Origin: an uncultured Anaerovibrio sp.
Lineage (GTDB): Bacteria; Bacillota; Negativicutes; Selenomonadales; Selenomonadaceae
DNA: 64,000 nucleotides
Assembly (NCBI GenBank): GCA_934196075.1
Contig: CAKPVW010000001.1
Coordinates: 1-64,000 of the forward strand
Reading direction: 5' to 3'
Made by a program: the position numbers and the translations under genes. The notes under the pieces were generated by a model that saw nothing but the letters and a program-made list of their open reading frames with translations, was not told the DNA's origin and did not search any database. Positions 54,245-63,195 of this stretch are shown here, piece after piece (within the stretch, counting starts at the first letter, position 1; each line of letters begins with the position of its first letter).

Positions 54245-55813
54245 TTATGCTTCTGCAGCTGGCTTGCCGTAGGTTTCCTCAACCAAAGCCCGCCTTTTGG
54301 CCACATAAATATCAATATCACGCTCATAGGTAAGCAAATCCTTAGCATTAAAAGCAGATTTCAGCCTATTCTGCCGAAAATCCACCACCTTGCTGGTGGC
54401 AGCTCCTCCAATGCCCAATATGGTTTGATGCTCCTCCATAATCTGAATATTATACATACTCTCTGCCCCAGGACGGCTGCAGCCTACATTTTCCATCTGA
54501 CCGCGCATATAGCCCTGACGATAGAGATAATAGGGCTTCAGGCCTGCCCTATTAACATAGTCCATGGCCACGCCAAACATATCCCGACAGGTATCATCAT
54601 CAGGCAGCTCATATTCATGGAGATTCATTTTTAAACGTGAGCCACGCTTCAAAGCCAAAGAATGAAGGGTTATATCATCAGGCTGCAGAGCCACAATCTG
54701 CTCCATGGTTGAGCGGATATCCTCCACACCTTCTCCTGGCAAGCCAATAATCAAATCCATATTGATTTCCGGAATCCCCGCCTGACGCAAAGCATGGAAC
54801 ATGCCCACAATAGCTTCTGGACTATGATTACGTCCTATGCGCTTCAAGGTCTTGGACTGCATAGTCTGAGGATTACAGCTTACTCTAGTAACACCGCAAT
54901 CCACCATAGCCTTTAGCTTCGCTGGAGACATACTGTCTGGCCGCCCAGCCTCCACAGTAAATTCCACTGTATCTTGACAGCGGAAGCTATGATTTACCAG
55001 TTCCAGCATCTCCCGGAAATACATATCTGGCAAACTGGTAGGTGTACCGCCACCTACATAGATGGATTGCACCTTGAAGCCATAATCTGCTACTATATCC
55101 ACCACACCCTGCAAATCCTTGCGGAAGGCATCCATAAATTTGTCAATGCCCCCTCTATCCGGCAAAATATTTGCTGGAAAGGAACAATATAAGCAGCGAG
55201 TCAAACAGAAGGGAATGCCTACATAAATACTAATGGTTTTCTCATCCGTTCTGGCTAAAAATGGTTGCTGACGAATAGCCATATCCACAATGGTAGTGGC
55301 CTTTTCCACACTAGCCTCATAATCCTGACGAAGACGATTTATTACCTCATCCCGTTGGAGGCCCTCTGCCAGCATGCGGTGTACAATCTTGGTGGGACGT
55401 ACTCCATGGAGAATTCCCCAAGGAGCCTCTGGAAAGCCAAATTCCTGTCTAAAAAGATGATACAGATTCAACTTAATTAGACGATGCTTGCCTGCCTCAA
55501 AACGTTCACTGCCCCGACCTACAGACTCTATTTCCAGCTCATGGCCCACACCATGTTTGTCCACATAGTCTACCTTGGTATGCACCACAGGCCACCATCC
55601 AGGCCGCTCTGTCTGAGGCAGAGTGGTTTCCCCTGCCACACTGTCTATGGTGTTTTCGATATTCAATTTCAATAAATCATATTCCCCATCGTTGTGCTCT
55701 ACTGGCTCCTTAGCCAGAGCAGGCACCTCCATGGCAAAGAGGGACAAAATCTCCCGCACCACCTTTACCACTACTTGATGAGAGCTATTTAATGTAAAAT
55801 CTTTAATCAGCAA
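54245..55813 (-). CDS. hemZ: HemZ-type radical SAM protein (coproporphyrinogen dehydrogenase-like)
   Basis: About 522 residues from a TTG at 55813 (with GAGGAG upstream inside fur), which gives the N-terminus LLIKDFTLNSSHQVV found in HemZ-like proteins. The radical SAM motif is YVGIPFCLTRCLYCSFPANI near residue 200, then SIYVGGGTPTSLPDMYF and RVSCNPQTMQSKTLKRIGR. HemZ resembles HemN; related proteins serve in oxygen-independent heme synthesis or as heme chaperones, so coproporphyrinogen oxidation is not proven. It overlaps fur by 11 bases. Confidence 0.88.
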   Translation of the reverse strand: MLIKDFTLNSSHQVVVKVVREILSLFAMEVPALAKEPVEHNDGEYDLLKLNIENTIDSVAGETTLPQTERPGWWPVVHTKVDYVDKHGVGHELEIESVGRGSERFEAGKHRLIKLNLYHLFRQEFGFPEAPWGILHGVRPTKIVHRMLAEGLQRDEVINRLRQDYEASVEKATTIVDMAIRQQPFLARTDEKTISIYVGIPFCLTRCLYCSFPANILPDRGGIDKFMDAFRKDLQGVVDIVADYGFKVQSIYVGGGTPTSLPDMYFREMLELVNHSFRCQDTVEFTVEAGRPDSMSPAKLKAMVDCGVTRVSCNPQTMQSKTLKRIGRNHSPEAIVGMFHALRQAGIPEINMDLIIGLPGEGVEDIRSTMEQIVALQPDDITLHSLALKRGSRLKMNLHEYELPDDDTCRDMFGVAMDYVNRAGLKPYYLYRQGYMRGQMENVGCSRPGAESMYNIQIMEEHQTILGIGGAATSKVVDFRQNRLKSAFNAKDLLTYERDIDIYVAKRRALVEETYGKPAAEA

Positions 55814-56267
55814 GTTTTTTCCGACACTCCTCACACAGCCCAAAGAACTTTACCTGATGGTCAGTTACCTTGAACCCGCATTTATTCATAATATCTGCTT
55901 CCAGAGCATCCAGCATATCCTCAGAGAATTCCATGACCTTTTTGCATTTGGTGCAAATCAAATGATGATGCTGATGAGTATTTGGTTCTGTAAGATTCAG
56001 CTCATATCTAGAGCACCCATCGCCAAATTCAATCTTCTGCAAAATACCAATATGCTTGTCACACAAAAGCTCTAACGAGCGGTAAACCGTAGCCAGACCT
56101 ATATCTGCTGACCGCTGCTTCAGAATATCATGAACCTCCTCGGCACTAAGATGAGAGCCAGGATTGTCCACAAAAACCTCTAATACCACCTTCCGCTGAT
56201 GTGTCAGCTTATATGAGCTATTTTGTAATTTTCTCTTTAAATCATCCAATGAATATAATGATGGCAT
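55803..56267 (-). CDS. Fur-family metal-responsive regulator
   Basis: 154 residues. HTH (LTHQRKVVLEVFVDNPGSHLSAEEV, IGLATVYRSLELLCD), metal-binding HQHHHLICTKCKKVMEF and a second CxxC pair near the end (LCEECRKKLAD) for structural zinc. It could be Fur, PerR or Zur; the sequence alone does not settle this, though the heme-linked hemZ overlap hints at iron or peroxide. It has its own promoter and overlaps hemZ by 11 bases. Confidence 0.92.
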   Translation of the reverse strand: MPSLYSLDDLKRKLQNSSYKLTHQRKVVLEVFVDNPGSHLSAEEVHDILKQRSADIGLATVYRSLELLCDKHIGILQKIEFGDGCSRYELNLTEPNTHQHHHLICTKCKKVMEFSEDMLDALEADIMNKCGFKVTDHQVKFFGLCEECRKKLAD

Positions 56268-56303
56268 AGGGCAGCCTCCTTTAATCCCAATAAAATACTT
56301 ACC

Positions 56304-56332
56304 ATTATAGCAAACTTTTCTGCCAAAAGCAA
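56304..56332 (-). promoter_or_regulatory. Promoter of fur-hemZ
   Basis: Minus-strand TTGCTT (56327-56332), 17-base spacer, TATAAT (56304-56309), about 35 bases before the fur-family ATG. Confidence 0.55.
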
Positions 56333-56348
56333 AAAGCCCTTCCCTATA

Positions 56349-56981
56349 CTACCTTTCCTGTAAATATGGATTGCAGCGACGTTCCCTGCCCATATTGGTA
56401 GCAGGGCCATGACCTGGATATACCTTGGTATCATCAGCTACATCCTTCAACTTTATTTGCACAGAGTCCAAAATCTCCCGATAATCTCCTCCAGGCAGGT
56501 CTGTTCTGCCTACACTGCCAGCAAAAAGAGTATCACCACTAAAAAGGCAGCCATCTCCGTAGAGACAGATTCCCCCCTTGGTATGACCAGGAGTATGCAA
56601 TACCTGCAAAGAGCAATGACCAAATTCAATGGTATCACCATCCTGCAATAATATTTCTGCAGGACGCTTGCTGCCAGCAAAGATACTATAGGCAGCCATG
56701 GACTCCCTAGATGCTGTCAACATGGAAGCATCTGCCTGATGAATAGCCAGCTTTACCCCTAGGGCTTCCCGCAGGAAATCTACTGCACCTATATGATCCC
56801 AATGTCCATGGGTATTCACCAACAAATCAACCTTGATTTGATTATCACGTATATAGGCCAAAATCTCCTGACCATTATCCCCTGGATCAATAATCAAACC
56901 ATGACCTGTTTCTTCATCCTGCAGAACATAGCAATTTTCTTCAATTGGCCCTACCACCAATGTTTCAACTGAAAAACCCAT
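56349..56981 (-). CDS. Glyoxalase-II-like metallo-beta-lactamase hydrolase
   Basis: 210 residues. Metal-ligand motif NTHGHWDHIGAVDFL (about residue 58), LHTPGHTKGGICLY, LFSGDTLFAGSVGRTDLPGG and YPGHGPATNMGRE. It resembles YqgX/YcbL-type hydroxyacylglutathione hydrolase-like enzymes; the true substrate is unknown. GAGGTGAG precedes the ATG. It is 37 bases after relA, a conserved Firmicutes neighbourhood; the dtd gene that often lies between is absent. Confidence 0.9.
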   Translation of the reverse strand: MGFSVETLVVGPIEENCYVLQDEETGHGLIIDPGDNGQEILAYIRDNQIKVDLLVNTHGHWDHIGAVDFLREALGVKLAIHQADASMLTASRESMAAYSIFAGSKRPAEILLQDGDTIEFGHCSLQVLHTPGHTKGGICLYGDGCLFSGDTLFAGSVGRTDLPGGDYREILDSVQIKLKDVADDTKVYPGHGPATNMGRERRCNPYLQER

Positions 56982-57000
56982 TATCTCACCTCTTATTTTT

Positions 57001-57018
57001 CACGTTCCTACCTCGTTA
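57001..57018 (-). repeat. Possible degenerate repeat fragment after relA
   Basis: Minus strand TAACGAGGTAGGAACGTG begins directly at the relA stop codon. Its first nine bases equal the conserved edge of copies 3 and 4; the rest is not clearly related. Confidence 0.25.
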
Positions 57019-59313
57019 TCAGCGCCCATGCTTGGTGTTGCTATTATTGTCAGTAGCAGCAAACAAAGCACGGCCTACACTATAAATATCCTTCAAACGA
57101 CGAATCTTGGACATGACCATGGAAATCTGCGCCGCATTATTAACCTCCAATCCCATGATAATGGTAGATGTCTTATTTCCCTTGTTCGCCTTGGCATTAA
57201 CAGAAGATACATTTATCTTCATTTCCGCTGGCACAGACAAAATGCTGGTCAATACACCAGTAGTATCATTACAATTAATTTCGATTTCCACAGTGTAGGT
57301 TTTATCAAGACCAACATCCCAATTTACATCAATAACTCTAGTGGTATCTCCATCATCAGACAGTACATTTGGACAATCTGCCCTATGAACAGACACCCCA
57401 CGCCCCTTGGTAATATAGCCAATAATAGGGTCACCTGGAATTGGATTGCAGCATCTAGCCAAACGCACTAACATGCCGGATTCACCCTCAACCAGAATGC
57501 CATGACTAGCCTTGTTTTTCTTGGAGCTGCGTCTCTGCTGTTTGATACTCTCCAACATCTGAGTCACATCTGGAGGAGTAGCCTCCTTGATAGCCTTCTT
57601 GTGATGCTCAATCAGCTTGGCCATAACCCCATTTACCGCAATACCGCCATAACCAATAGCCGCCAGCATATCCTCATCATTATTAATATTAAAGCGGAGA
57701 CAGACAGAATTCAGCCATTCATCCCGCAGCAAATCCTTTGGCTCATAGCCCAGACGCTTGGCTTCCTTTTCCAGCATATCACGACCACGGATAATATTCT
57801 CCTCCCGCTTTTCCTTCTTGAACCAGGAACGTATCTTGGCTCTAGTATCAGAGGAGGCTACAATATTCAACCAATCCCGGCTAGGCCCGTTATTGGCCTT
57901 ATTGGTAATAATGGCTACCTGATCACCATTCTGCAGCTTGTATTCCAGGGGTACAATCTTGCCATTAACCTTGGCCCCTACGCAGTGATGGCCTACCTCA
58001 GTATGAATCCGATAGGCAAAATCTATAGGCACAGAACCCTTGGGCAGATCAATAACATCTCCATTAGGGGTAAAGACAAAAACCTCATCAGAGAAAATAT
58101 CCATCTTCAGGGCTTCCAGATATTCACTAGGATCATTGACCTCATGCTGTAGATTTACCATTTGCCGCAGCCAGGAAATCTTTTTCTCATAATCATTGCC
58201 AGCCCCCACACTGCGGCCAGCCTCCTTGTACTTCCAATGAGCAGCTACACCGTATTCAGAAATCTTGTGCATAGCAAAGGTACGAATCTGTATTTCCAGT
58301 GGGTAACCTCTAGTCATTACCGTGGTATGGAGGGACTGATAGCCATTGGATTTTGGCATGGCAATGTAATCCTTAAAACGGCCAGGAATAGGCTTCCACA
58401 TAGCATGAATAACCCCTAGTACAGCATAACAATCCTTGACATTGTGCACCAAAACTCGCACGGCAGACAAATCATAAATTTCGCTAATGTCCTTGTTATC
58501 ACGCTTCATTTTGCGATAAATGCTGTAAAAATGCTTGGCTCTGCCGCTAATTTCTGCTTTAATACCGCTGCGTATCAGCTTGGTATGAATCTGTAAGATA
58601 GAATCCTCGATAAAGCGCTGTCTTTCCTGTCGTTTTTGTTTTACCTTTTCTACCAAATCATAATAAAACTCTGGCTCCAAATATCTGAGGCACAAATCCT
58701 CTAACTCCCATTTGATATTGGAAATACCCAAACGATTGGCCAAGGGTGCATAAACCTCAATAGTTTCCTTGGCTATGCGCTTCTGTTTTTCCTCCTTGAC
58801 AAATTTCAGCGTACGCATATTATGCAAGCGATCCGCCAGCTTAATCATAATAACCCGAATATCCTTGGCCATGGCCAAAAACAGCTTGCGATAATTTTCG
58901 GATTGCTGCTCCACCTTGGACTGATATTTGATTTTCCCCAGCTTGGTAACACCATCTATCAGCATAGCCACCTCTGAACCAAAAATATCCTCCATCTGGC
59001 TTTGAGAATAGGTGGTATCTTCCACCACATCATGCAGCAGCGCAGCCGTAATAGTAGTGGCATCAATTTGTAATTCTGTCAAAATCTTGGCTACACACAG
59101 AGGATGAATAATATAATCCTCTCCTGAAGCCCGCTTTTGACCTGCATGAGCTGCATTAGCCAAATCATAAGCCTTGCGAATCAGCTTTACATCAGCATGG
59201 GGCTGATATTTCACCACTGCATCGATAACATCATCAATGCTCACCTGAGCCGTAGCCGAGGCCACCTCAGGTATATAGATATTGACATTATTTTGACCTT
59301 TTTGTTCCATCAT
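57019..59313 (-). CDS. relA: Bifunctional (p)ppGpp synthetase/hydrolase
   Basis: Rel-type stringent response enzyme, about 764 residues. HD hydrolase domain (AALLHDVVEDTTYS, KLADRLHNMRTL), synthetase domain (IYDLSAVRVLVHNVKDCYAVLG, MPKSNGYQSLHTTVM), TGS domain (VFVFTPNGDVIDLPKGSVPIDFAY), zinc-finger-like region (LARCCNPIPGDPIIGYITKGRGVSVH) and C-terminal ACT. The intact HDxxED suggests hydrolase activity is kept. The start is ATG 59313; nearby codons share a weak GGTGG site. A TATACT -10 lies about 40 bases upstream. Confidence 0.96.
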   Translation of the reverse strand: MMEQKGQNNVNIYIPEVASATAQVSIDDVIDAVVKYQPHADVKLIRKAYDLANAAHAGQKRASGEDYIIHPLCVAKILTELQIDATTITAALLHDVVEDTTYSQSQMEDIFGSEVAMLIDGVTKLGKIKYQSKVEQQSENYRKLFLAMAKDIRVIMIKLADRLHNMRTLKFVKEEKQKRIAKETIEVYAPLANRLGISNIKWELEDLCLRYLEPEFYYDLVEKVKQKRQERQRFIEDSILQIHTKLIRSGIKAEISGRAKHFYSIYRKMKRDNKDISEIYDLSAVRVLVHNVKDCYAVLGVIHAMWKPIPGRFKDYIAMPKSNGYQSLHTTVMTRGYPLEIQIRTFAMHKISEYGVAAHWKYKEAGRSVGAGNDYEKKISWLRQMVNLQHEVNDPSEYLEALKMDIFSDEVFVFTPNGDVIDLPKGSVPIDFAYRIHTEVGHHCVGAKVNGKIVPLEYKLQNGDQVAIITNKANNGPSRDWLNIVASSDTRAKIRSWFKKEKREENIIRGRDMLEKEAKRLGYEPKDLLRDEWLNSVCLRFNINNDEDMLAAIGYGGIAVNGVMAKLIEHHKKAIKEATPPDVTQMLESIKQQRRSSKKNKASHGILVEGESGMLVRLARCCNPIPGDPIIGYITKGRGVSVHRADCPNVLSDDGDTTRVIDVNWDVGLDKTYTVEIEINCNDTTGVLTSILSVPAEMKINVSSVNAKANKGNKTSTIIMGLEVNNAAQISMVMSKIRRLKDIYSVGRALFAATDNNSNTKHGR

Positions 59314-59415
59314 TTGAACCACCACCAACTATAACAATATATGTAGAGTATAGCACATTTATCTCCCATATGCCCTATTTTATTTTCAGAAACACAGGCA
59401 CCACCCTTCCCCATA

Positions 59416-61401
59416 CTAGGATATATGATTTAGCTTTCTATAGGTGGGAGAATCCTCCAGCTTCATAGGGCCGCTATTTTTATTTAATTGCAGATAACCA
59501 TGTCCTGCCTCCACCAACAAATCCAGTTCTAAAAAAATCTTCAAGGCATCCTGCACATTTTCCATAGAAGCCCTGCAGCCGTGACCTCTTGCCTGCATAG
59601 ACACCCAAGCCAAATCCGATGATAATTTTTTCCCTGACCTTTCCCAACCTAACAGAAAGCCATAAATTCCCTTGAGGAACTCGCGATTAGGCTGCATATT
59701 CTGCTGGTTTGGCACAGGATCCTCCAAACAACGAACCACACATTGCAAATTGCGCATATCACGCCATTCATTTATTTCCACGGAATAAACCATATCAAAA
59801 CTTCCCCTGCTGACTTTCCCCAGCATTTCCGGCATATTAAAGGCGATAGCATCCACCAGATGCCCTCTATCCGCCACGGAAAATTTAAGATGCTTGGCAT
59901 CGGCTCCCTTCAGCTCCCCATTGGTTCCTCGCAGACCGCGGCAGGCAAACAAAGGGCTTTCATTGGCCATACCACATGGCTCCAACTGGGAAAGCTCCTC
60001 TACCATGGACATGGTCATTTCTCCTGGGGAAATTTCCATATCTATATTAAACTCAGGTATAAACTGCTCTGGCTGCATCTGACGAAAAGTTTCCCGACTC
60101 AAGGCTGCTCTAAATGCATCAATCTGCTCCTCCGCCACCGTCAAGCCTGCTGCCATGGCATGACCGCCAAATTGAATCAAATGCTCTTGACAACACCCCA
60201 AGGCCTCAAATAGATTGAAGCCGGGAATACTGCGGCAGGAGCCTTTGCCTATACCATCCTTGATGCTGATAACCACCGTAGGCAGATAATATTTTTCCTG
60301 TAAAGAGGAAGCCACCAAGCCCAAAACGCCATGATGCCATCCCTGACCGGCTACCACAATTACTCTGGCATTATCCATATCAACCTTGGCCAGCTGTTCC
60401 TCTGCCGCAGTCTGTATCTGATTTTTTAACTCCTTGCGGGTGGTGTTCAGCTGATTCAGTCGTTCTGCCATCTGAGCTGCCTGTGCTGAATCCTGGCACA
60501 GCAGCAATTCTACACCAAGCCGGGCACTTTCCAGACGTCCTGCCACATTAATACGAGGAGCCAAAATAAAGCCAATTGCTGTGCTGTCAATTTCCTTACC
60601 TGCTAATCCAGTAATCTCAATCAAGGCTTGTAAGCCTACGCATTGGGTACTAGCCATTCTTTTTAGACCAGCAGATACGATTTTACGATTTTCATCCACC
60701 AAAGGCACCGCATCCGCCACTGTTCCCAAGGCTGCTATTTCCAATCCCGTTTCATCATAGGGCTGACCATTTAGTGCCTGTCTCAACGCCTGACACAGCT
60801 TAAAGGCTATGCCTACGCCAGCCAATTCCTTGCAGGGGTAAACAGAATCCTCTCTATGAGCATCTATAACTGCTACAGCCTTGGGAAGCTTATCTCCTGG
60901 CAAATGGTGATCCGTGACGATGAAATCCATTTTCCCCGCCATAGCTTCAATCTCTGTCAGGGATTTAATTCCACAATCAACGGTAATAATCAGACTAATA
61001 CCTAGATTGTACAGCTTCTCCAAAGCTTCCTGATTAATGCCATATCCCTCTGTAAATCTATTGGGAATATAGTAATCTACCAAAGCTCCCATTTTTTTCA
61101 AGGTTTTCAACAGAATGGTAGTAGCCGTAATACCATCGGCATCATAATCGCCATAAACCACAATCTGTTCCCGCTGTTCCACAGCCTGCCGAATTCTCTG
61201 CACAGCCGCAGCCATATCTGGCAAAAGATAAGGATCGTAATATTCCCATCTCTCTGGATGAAGAAATTCCTCTACTTTTTCCTTGCTATCAATACCTCTG
61301 TTAAGCAAAACTCCTGCCAGCAGCGTGGACACGCCAGTCTCCGCTGCTAAAGCTGCAGCCTGACCTGAATCACATTTCTTTACATTCCATATCTTACGCA
61401 T
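59416..61401 (-). CDS. recJ: Single-stranded-DNA exonuclease RecJ
   Basis: 5'-3' exonuclease of recombination and mismatch repair. 661 residues. DHH-family motifs: VYGDYDADGITATTIL, IITVDCGIKS, VTDHHLPGDKLP and DAH; the DHHA1 part has QFGGHAMAAGLTV, and an OB-like domain follows. The C-terminal region (after residue 570) is less conserved and somewhat shorter than in Bacillus. The recJ-relA order is common in Firmicutes, usually with apt between, which is absent. Confidence 0.95.
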   Translation of the reverse strand: MRKIWNVKKCDSGQAAALAAETGVSTLLAGVLLNRGIDSKEKVEEFLHPERWEYYDPYLLPDMAAAVQRIRQAVEQREQIVVYGDYDADGITATTILLKTLKKMGALVDYYIPNRFTEGYGINQEALEKLYNLGISLIITVDCGIKSLTEIEAMAGKMDFIVTDHHLPGDKLPKAVAVIDAHREDSVYPCKELAGVGIAFKLCQALRQALNGQPYDETGLEIAALGTVADAVPLVDENRKIVSAGLKRMASTQCVGLQALIEITGLAGKEIDSTAIGFILAPRINVAGRLESARLGVELLLCQDSAQAAQMAERLNQLNTTRKELKNQIQTAAEEQLAKVDMDNARVIVVAGQGWHHGVLGLVASSLQEKYYLPTVVISIKDGIGKGSCRSIPGFNLFEALGCCQEHLIQFGGHAMAAGLTVAEEQIDAFRAALSRETFRQMQPEQFIPEFNIDMEISPGEMTMSMVEELSQLEPCGMANESPLFACRGLRGTNGELKGADAKHLKFSVADRGHLVDAIAFNMPEMLGKVSRGSFDMVYSVEINEWRDMRNLQCVVRCLEDPVPNQQNMQPNREFLKGIYGFLLGWERSGKKLSSDLAWVSMQARGHGCRASMENVQDALKIFLELDLLVEAGHGYLQLNKNSGPMKLEDSPTYRKLNHIS

Positions 61402-61535
61402 ACAATCTCAATCCTCTATCAGACCATATTTATCAACTATTTCTTCTAGGAAAATATATTCGATATATTTTTAGAAAATCCTGCTTGTAAGATAAAAATG
61501 TTACTTTTTTTCTCCAATTACTTCATACAAACAGC

Positions 61536-61575
61536 AAAAAGGAGGATTCTAGCATATTAATGTGCAGAATCCTCC
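61536..61575 (-). terminator. Terminator after the unrecognised gene at 61623
   Basis: Minus-strand perfect stem GGAGGATTCT / AGAATCCTCC, followed by CTTTTTGCTG-like T-rich sequence. About 45 bases past the stop codon. Confidence 0.7.
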
Positions 61576-61622
61576 CTGAGCAGCATATGTATCACCAGAA
61601 CCTCTCTGGCCTCTGCTTTTAA

Positions 61623-62006
61623 TCACTCTATCTCTCTAAAGCCCTGAGCACTTACATAATCATATACTACGCCATATTGCAGCCAATAATCCACACATTT
61701 TATGATAACATTCATCATATTGTGTGTATTCATAGCAAAATTGCTAATATCACAAATCAATTTCACCTCGCCAGTCCTAACATGCTGAAACTGAACTGTA
61801 ACACTGTAGCGGTTGATGGACAGATGATATACATTGTCAGTAGCCTTTTCTACCAATACTAATTTGGTAGGATTGTCTGGATCAGGCTGCATAAAGCCAA
61901 ACTCCTTCAATCTCTCAATCAGCTGTGGCTTGGTAGCCCTATGAAATTCTGCATTTATCTTATCACGCTCGGCTTCCAGCTCTTCAAATAAGGGAAAACT
62001 TCTCAT
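61623..62006 (-). CDS. Unrecognised 127-residue protein
   Basis: 127 residues from ATG 62006 (MRSFPLFEELEAERDK), with AAGGAG eight bases upstream. It is mixed helical and beta, soluble, with no signal peptide: FHRATKPQLIERLKEFGFM, then beta-rich NVYHLSINRYSVTVQFQHVR and VKLICDISNFAMN, ending VDYWLQYGVVYDYVSAQGFR. I do not recognise the family. It has a consensus promoter, a terminator-like hairpin at the very start of its transcript, and its own terminator, so it is an independent, probably regulated unit. Confidence 0.7.
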   Translation of the reverse strand: MRSFPLFEELEAERDKINAEFHRATKPQLIERLKEFGFMQPDPDNPTKLVLVEKATDNVYHLSINRYSVTVQFQHVRTGEVKLICDISNFAMNTHNMMNVIIKCVDYWLQYGVVYDYVSAQGFREIE

Positions 62007-62026
62007 AGCAATCTCTCCTTTTCTAC

Positions 62027-62070
62027 AAAAAAAGAACATGCCAACAAAGCCTATGCTCCGTTGCATGTTC
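62027..62070 (-). terminator. Terminator-like hairpin at the 5' end of the 61623-62006 transcript
   Basis: Minus-strand stem GAACATGC / GCATGTTC with a 21-base loop, followed by seven T. It begins within about five bases of the predicted transcription start, upstream of the ribosome binding site. Confidence 0.7.
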
Positions 62071-62079
62071 TATACTTGC

Positions 62080-62108
62080 ATTATAAAGCTAGTTTATTTA
62101 TTTGTCAA
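62080..62108 (-). promoter_or_regulatory. Consensus promoter of the unrecognised gene at 61623
   Basis: Minus-strand TTGACA (62103-62108), 17-base spacer, TATAAT (62080-62085): a perfect sigma-A match. Confidence 0.85.
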
Positions 62109-62465
62109 CATTTATATATCAATACATAGATAGATACCAAAATTCACAACATTCACTATCTTTTTGCATAAATTGCATAATATAAATTTTTCATGTATAC
62201 AGTTTACAAAAAAATATTTTTATGTTACATCAAGCGCTCGTTATATACACTTTTATCCTTTTGGTGAATACAAACGAGATTCATCTGTACATCTGTACAT
62301 AGTGTAAATACAATATTACATTAGTAATATATTAACTTTATTGTATATTTATTCATATTTAAATTATTTATAATTTGTTAAATTATAAATATTGCAAACT
62401 TTAGCAAACTAATATACAATAACACTTGGCGTTGAATAATAGCTAATGAGAAAGAAGGTGAGCAT
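62109..62465. other. AT-rich intergenic region
   Basis: About 350 bases, strongly AT-rich, between divergent genes. It contains the direct repeat CATCTGTA-CATCTGTA-CATA (about 62282-62300) and the plus-strand promoter at 62392-62420. I see no coding region or recognised RNA in it. Confidence 0.6.
62392..62420 (+). promoter_or_regulatory. Promoter of the small paralog pair
   Basis: TTGCAA (62392-62397), 17-base spacer, TACAAT (62415-62420), 45 bases before the first ATG. Confidence 0.55.
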
Positions 62466-62753
62466 ATGAATGTTTGTTTATACGAAAAATACTGTCAAGG
62501 CAGTGCTGATATGGTATATTGGCATGTAAACATTTGTGTAAATAGCAATTTTTCGGAGGAAAAGCTTTATGAATTTTATTGCGCCAAACCCAATATTGCT
62601 AATTGCCTAAAAATTTTTACAGCATACCATTTCAGCATGGAGGTAGGCATAGCTTCAGGTAATGAGTACATTGATTTTGAAAGGGATTTAATCAAAGCTG
62701 TGCCGGGCATAGACCACATCGATAGTACCGCCATTGATTGCTTCCTAAAATAA
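62466..62753 (+). CDS. Unrecognised small protein, paralog A
   Basis: 95 residues, with AAGGTGAG before the ATG. No signal peptide or membrane helix. It aligns with the next protein over most of its length: WHVNICVNSNFSEEKLYEF against RVHIHCNANFAEEKLLKY, and FERDLIKAVPGIDHIDSTAI against IREDLLVAMPGIARIEAGVI. The beta-alpha-(variable)-beta-alpha-beta pattern suggests a compact ferredoxin-like fold, but this is only a guess. Four cysteines are present. Codon use is AT-rich. Confidence 0.75.
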   Translation: MNVCLYEKYCQGSADMVYWHVNICVNSNFSEEKLYEFYCAKPNIANCLKIFTAYHFSMEVGIASGNEYIDFERDLIKAVPGIDHIDSTAIDCFLK

Positions 62754-62780
62754 TTATAGGGATGAGGATGGAAGAAAAAC

Positions 62781-63122
62781 ATGAACAAATATTATGAATC
62801 AAAATTGTATAGCGAGGATGCTTTACTCCTGAGGGTGCATATTCATTGTAATGCTAATTTTGCTGAGGAAAAACTGCTAAAATACATACAAAATGAGGAA
62901 TTTGTGGATAGTTGTATCAAATGCAGACAAGAACATCAATACTATATGGATTTCAAATTGCCCTATAATTATGGCTTCGACCTAATAAGGGAAGATTTGC
63001 TGGTTGCCATGCCTGGTATTGCCCGCATTGAGGCCGGTGTTATCAGCTACAAATTTTACAATCTTCGAGACAAAATAATTACAGATAAGCTAAAAAGTGA
63101 TATGCTCAGAAGTAGAAAATAA
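62781..63122 (+). CDS. Unrecognised small protein, paralog B
   Basis: 113 residues, 27 bases after paralog A on the same strand, with a weak purine-rich site before the ATG. It shares with A the NxNFxEEKL and DLxxAxPGIxxI motifs and differs by a basic C-terminal extension of about 25 residues (NLRDKIITDKLKSDMLRSRK). Two cysteines are close together (SCIKC). I do not recognise the family; tandem duplication is the simplest origin. Confidence 0.75.
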   Translation: MNKYYESKLYSEDALLLRVHIHCNANFAEEKLLKYIQNEEFVDSCIKCRQEHQYYMDFKLPYNYGFDLIREDLLVAMPGIARIEAGVISYKFYNLRDKIITDKLKSDMLRSRK

Positions 63123-63133
63123 GATTTTAGAAA

Positions 63134-63181
63134 AGCACCTGAATATACTAATATCGTATTGATATCATACATTCAGGTGCT
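63134..63181. terminator. Bidirectional terminator between the paralog pair and ilvB
   Basis: Stem AGCACCTGAAT / ATTCAGGTGCT enclosing a further AT-rich palindrome; T-rich on the minus-strand side (TTTTC). It serves convergent genes. Confidence 0.65.
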
Positions 63182-63195
63182 AAATACTTAATTAT

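Noticed and set aside
50976..54250. T-box leaders before aspS or hisS
   Set aside because: The gap before aspS is short and has an ordinary promoter; hisS follows hemZ by 35 bases. No T-box sequence or stem I is seen.
62282..62300. CRISPR-like direct repeat
   Set aside because: Only two 8-base units in direct contact, no spacers and no cas genes.
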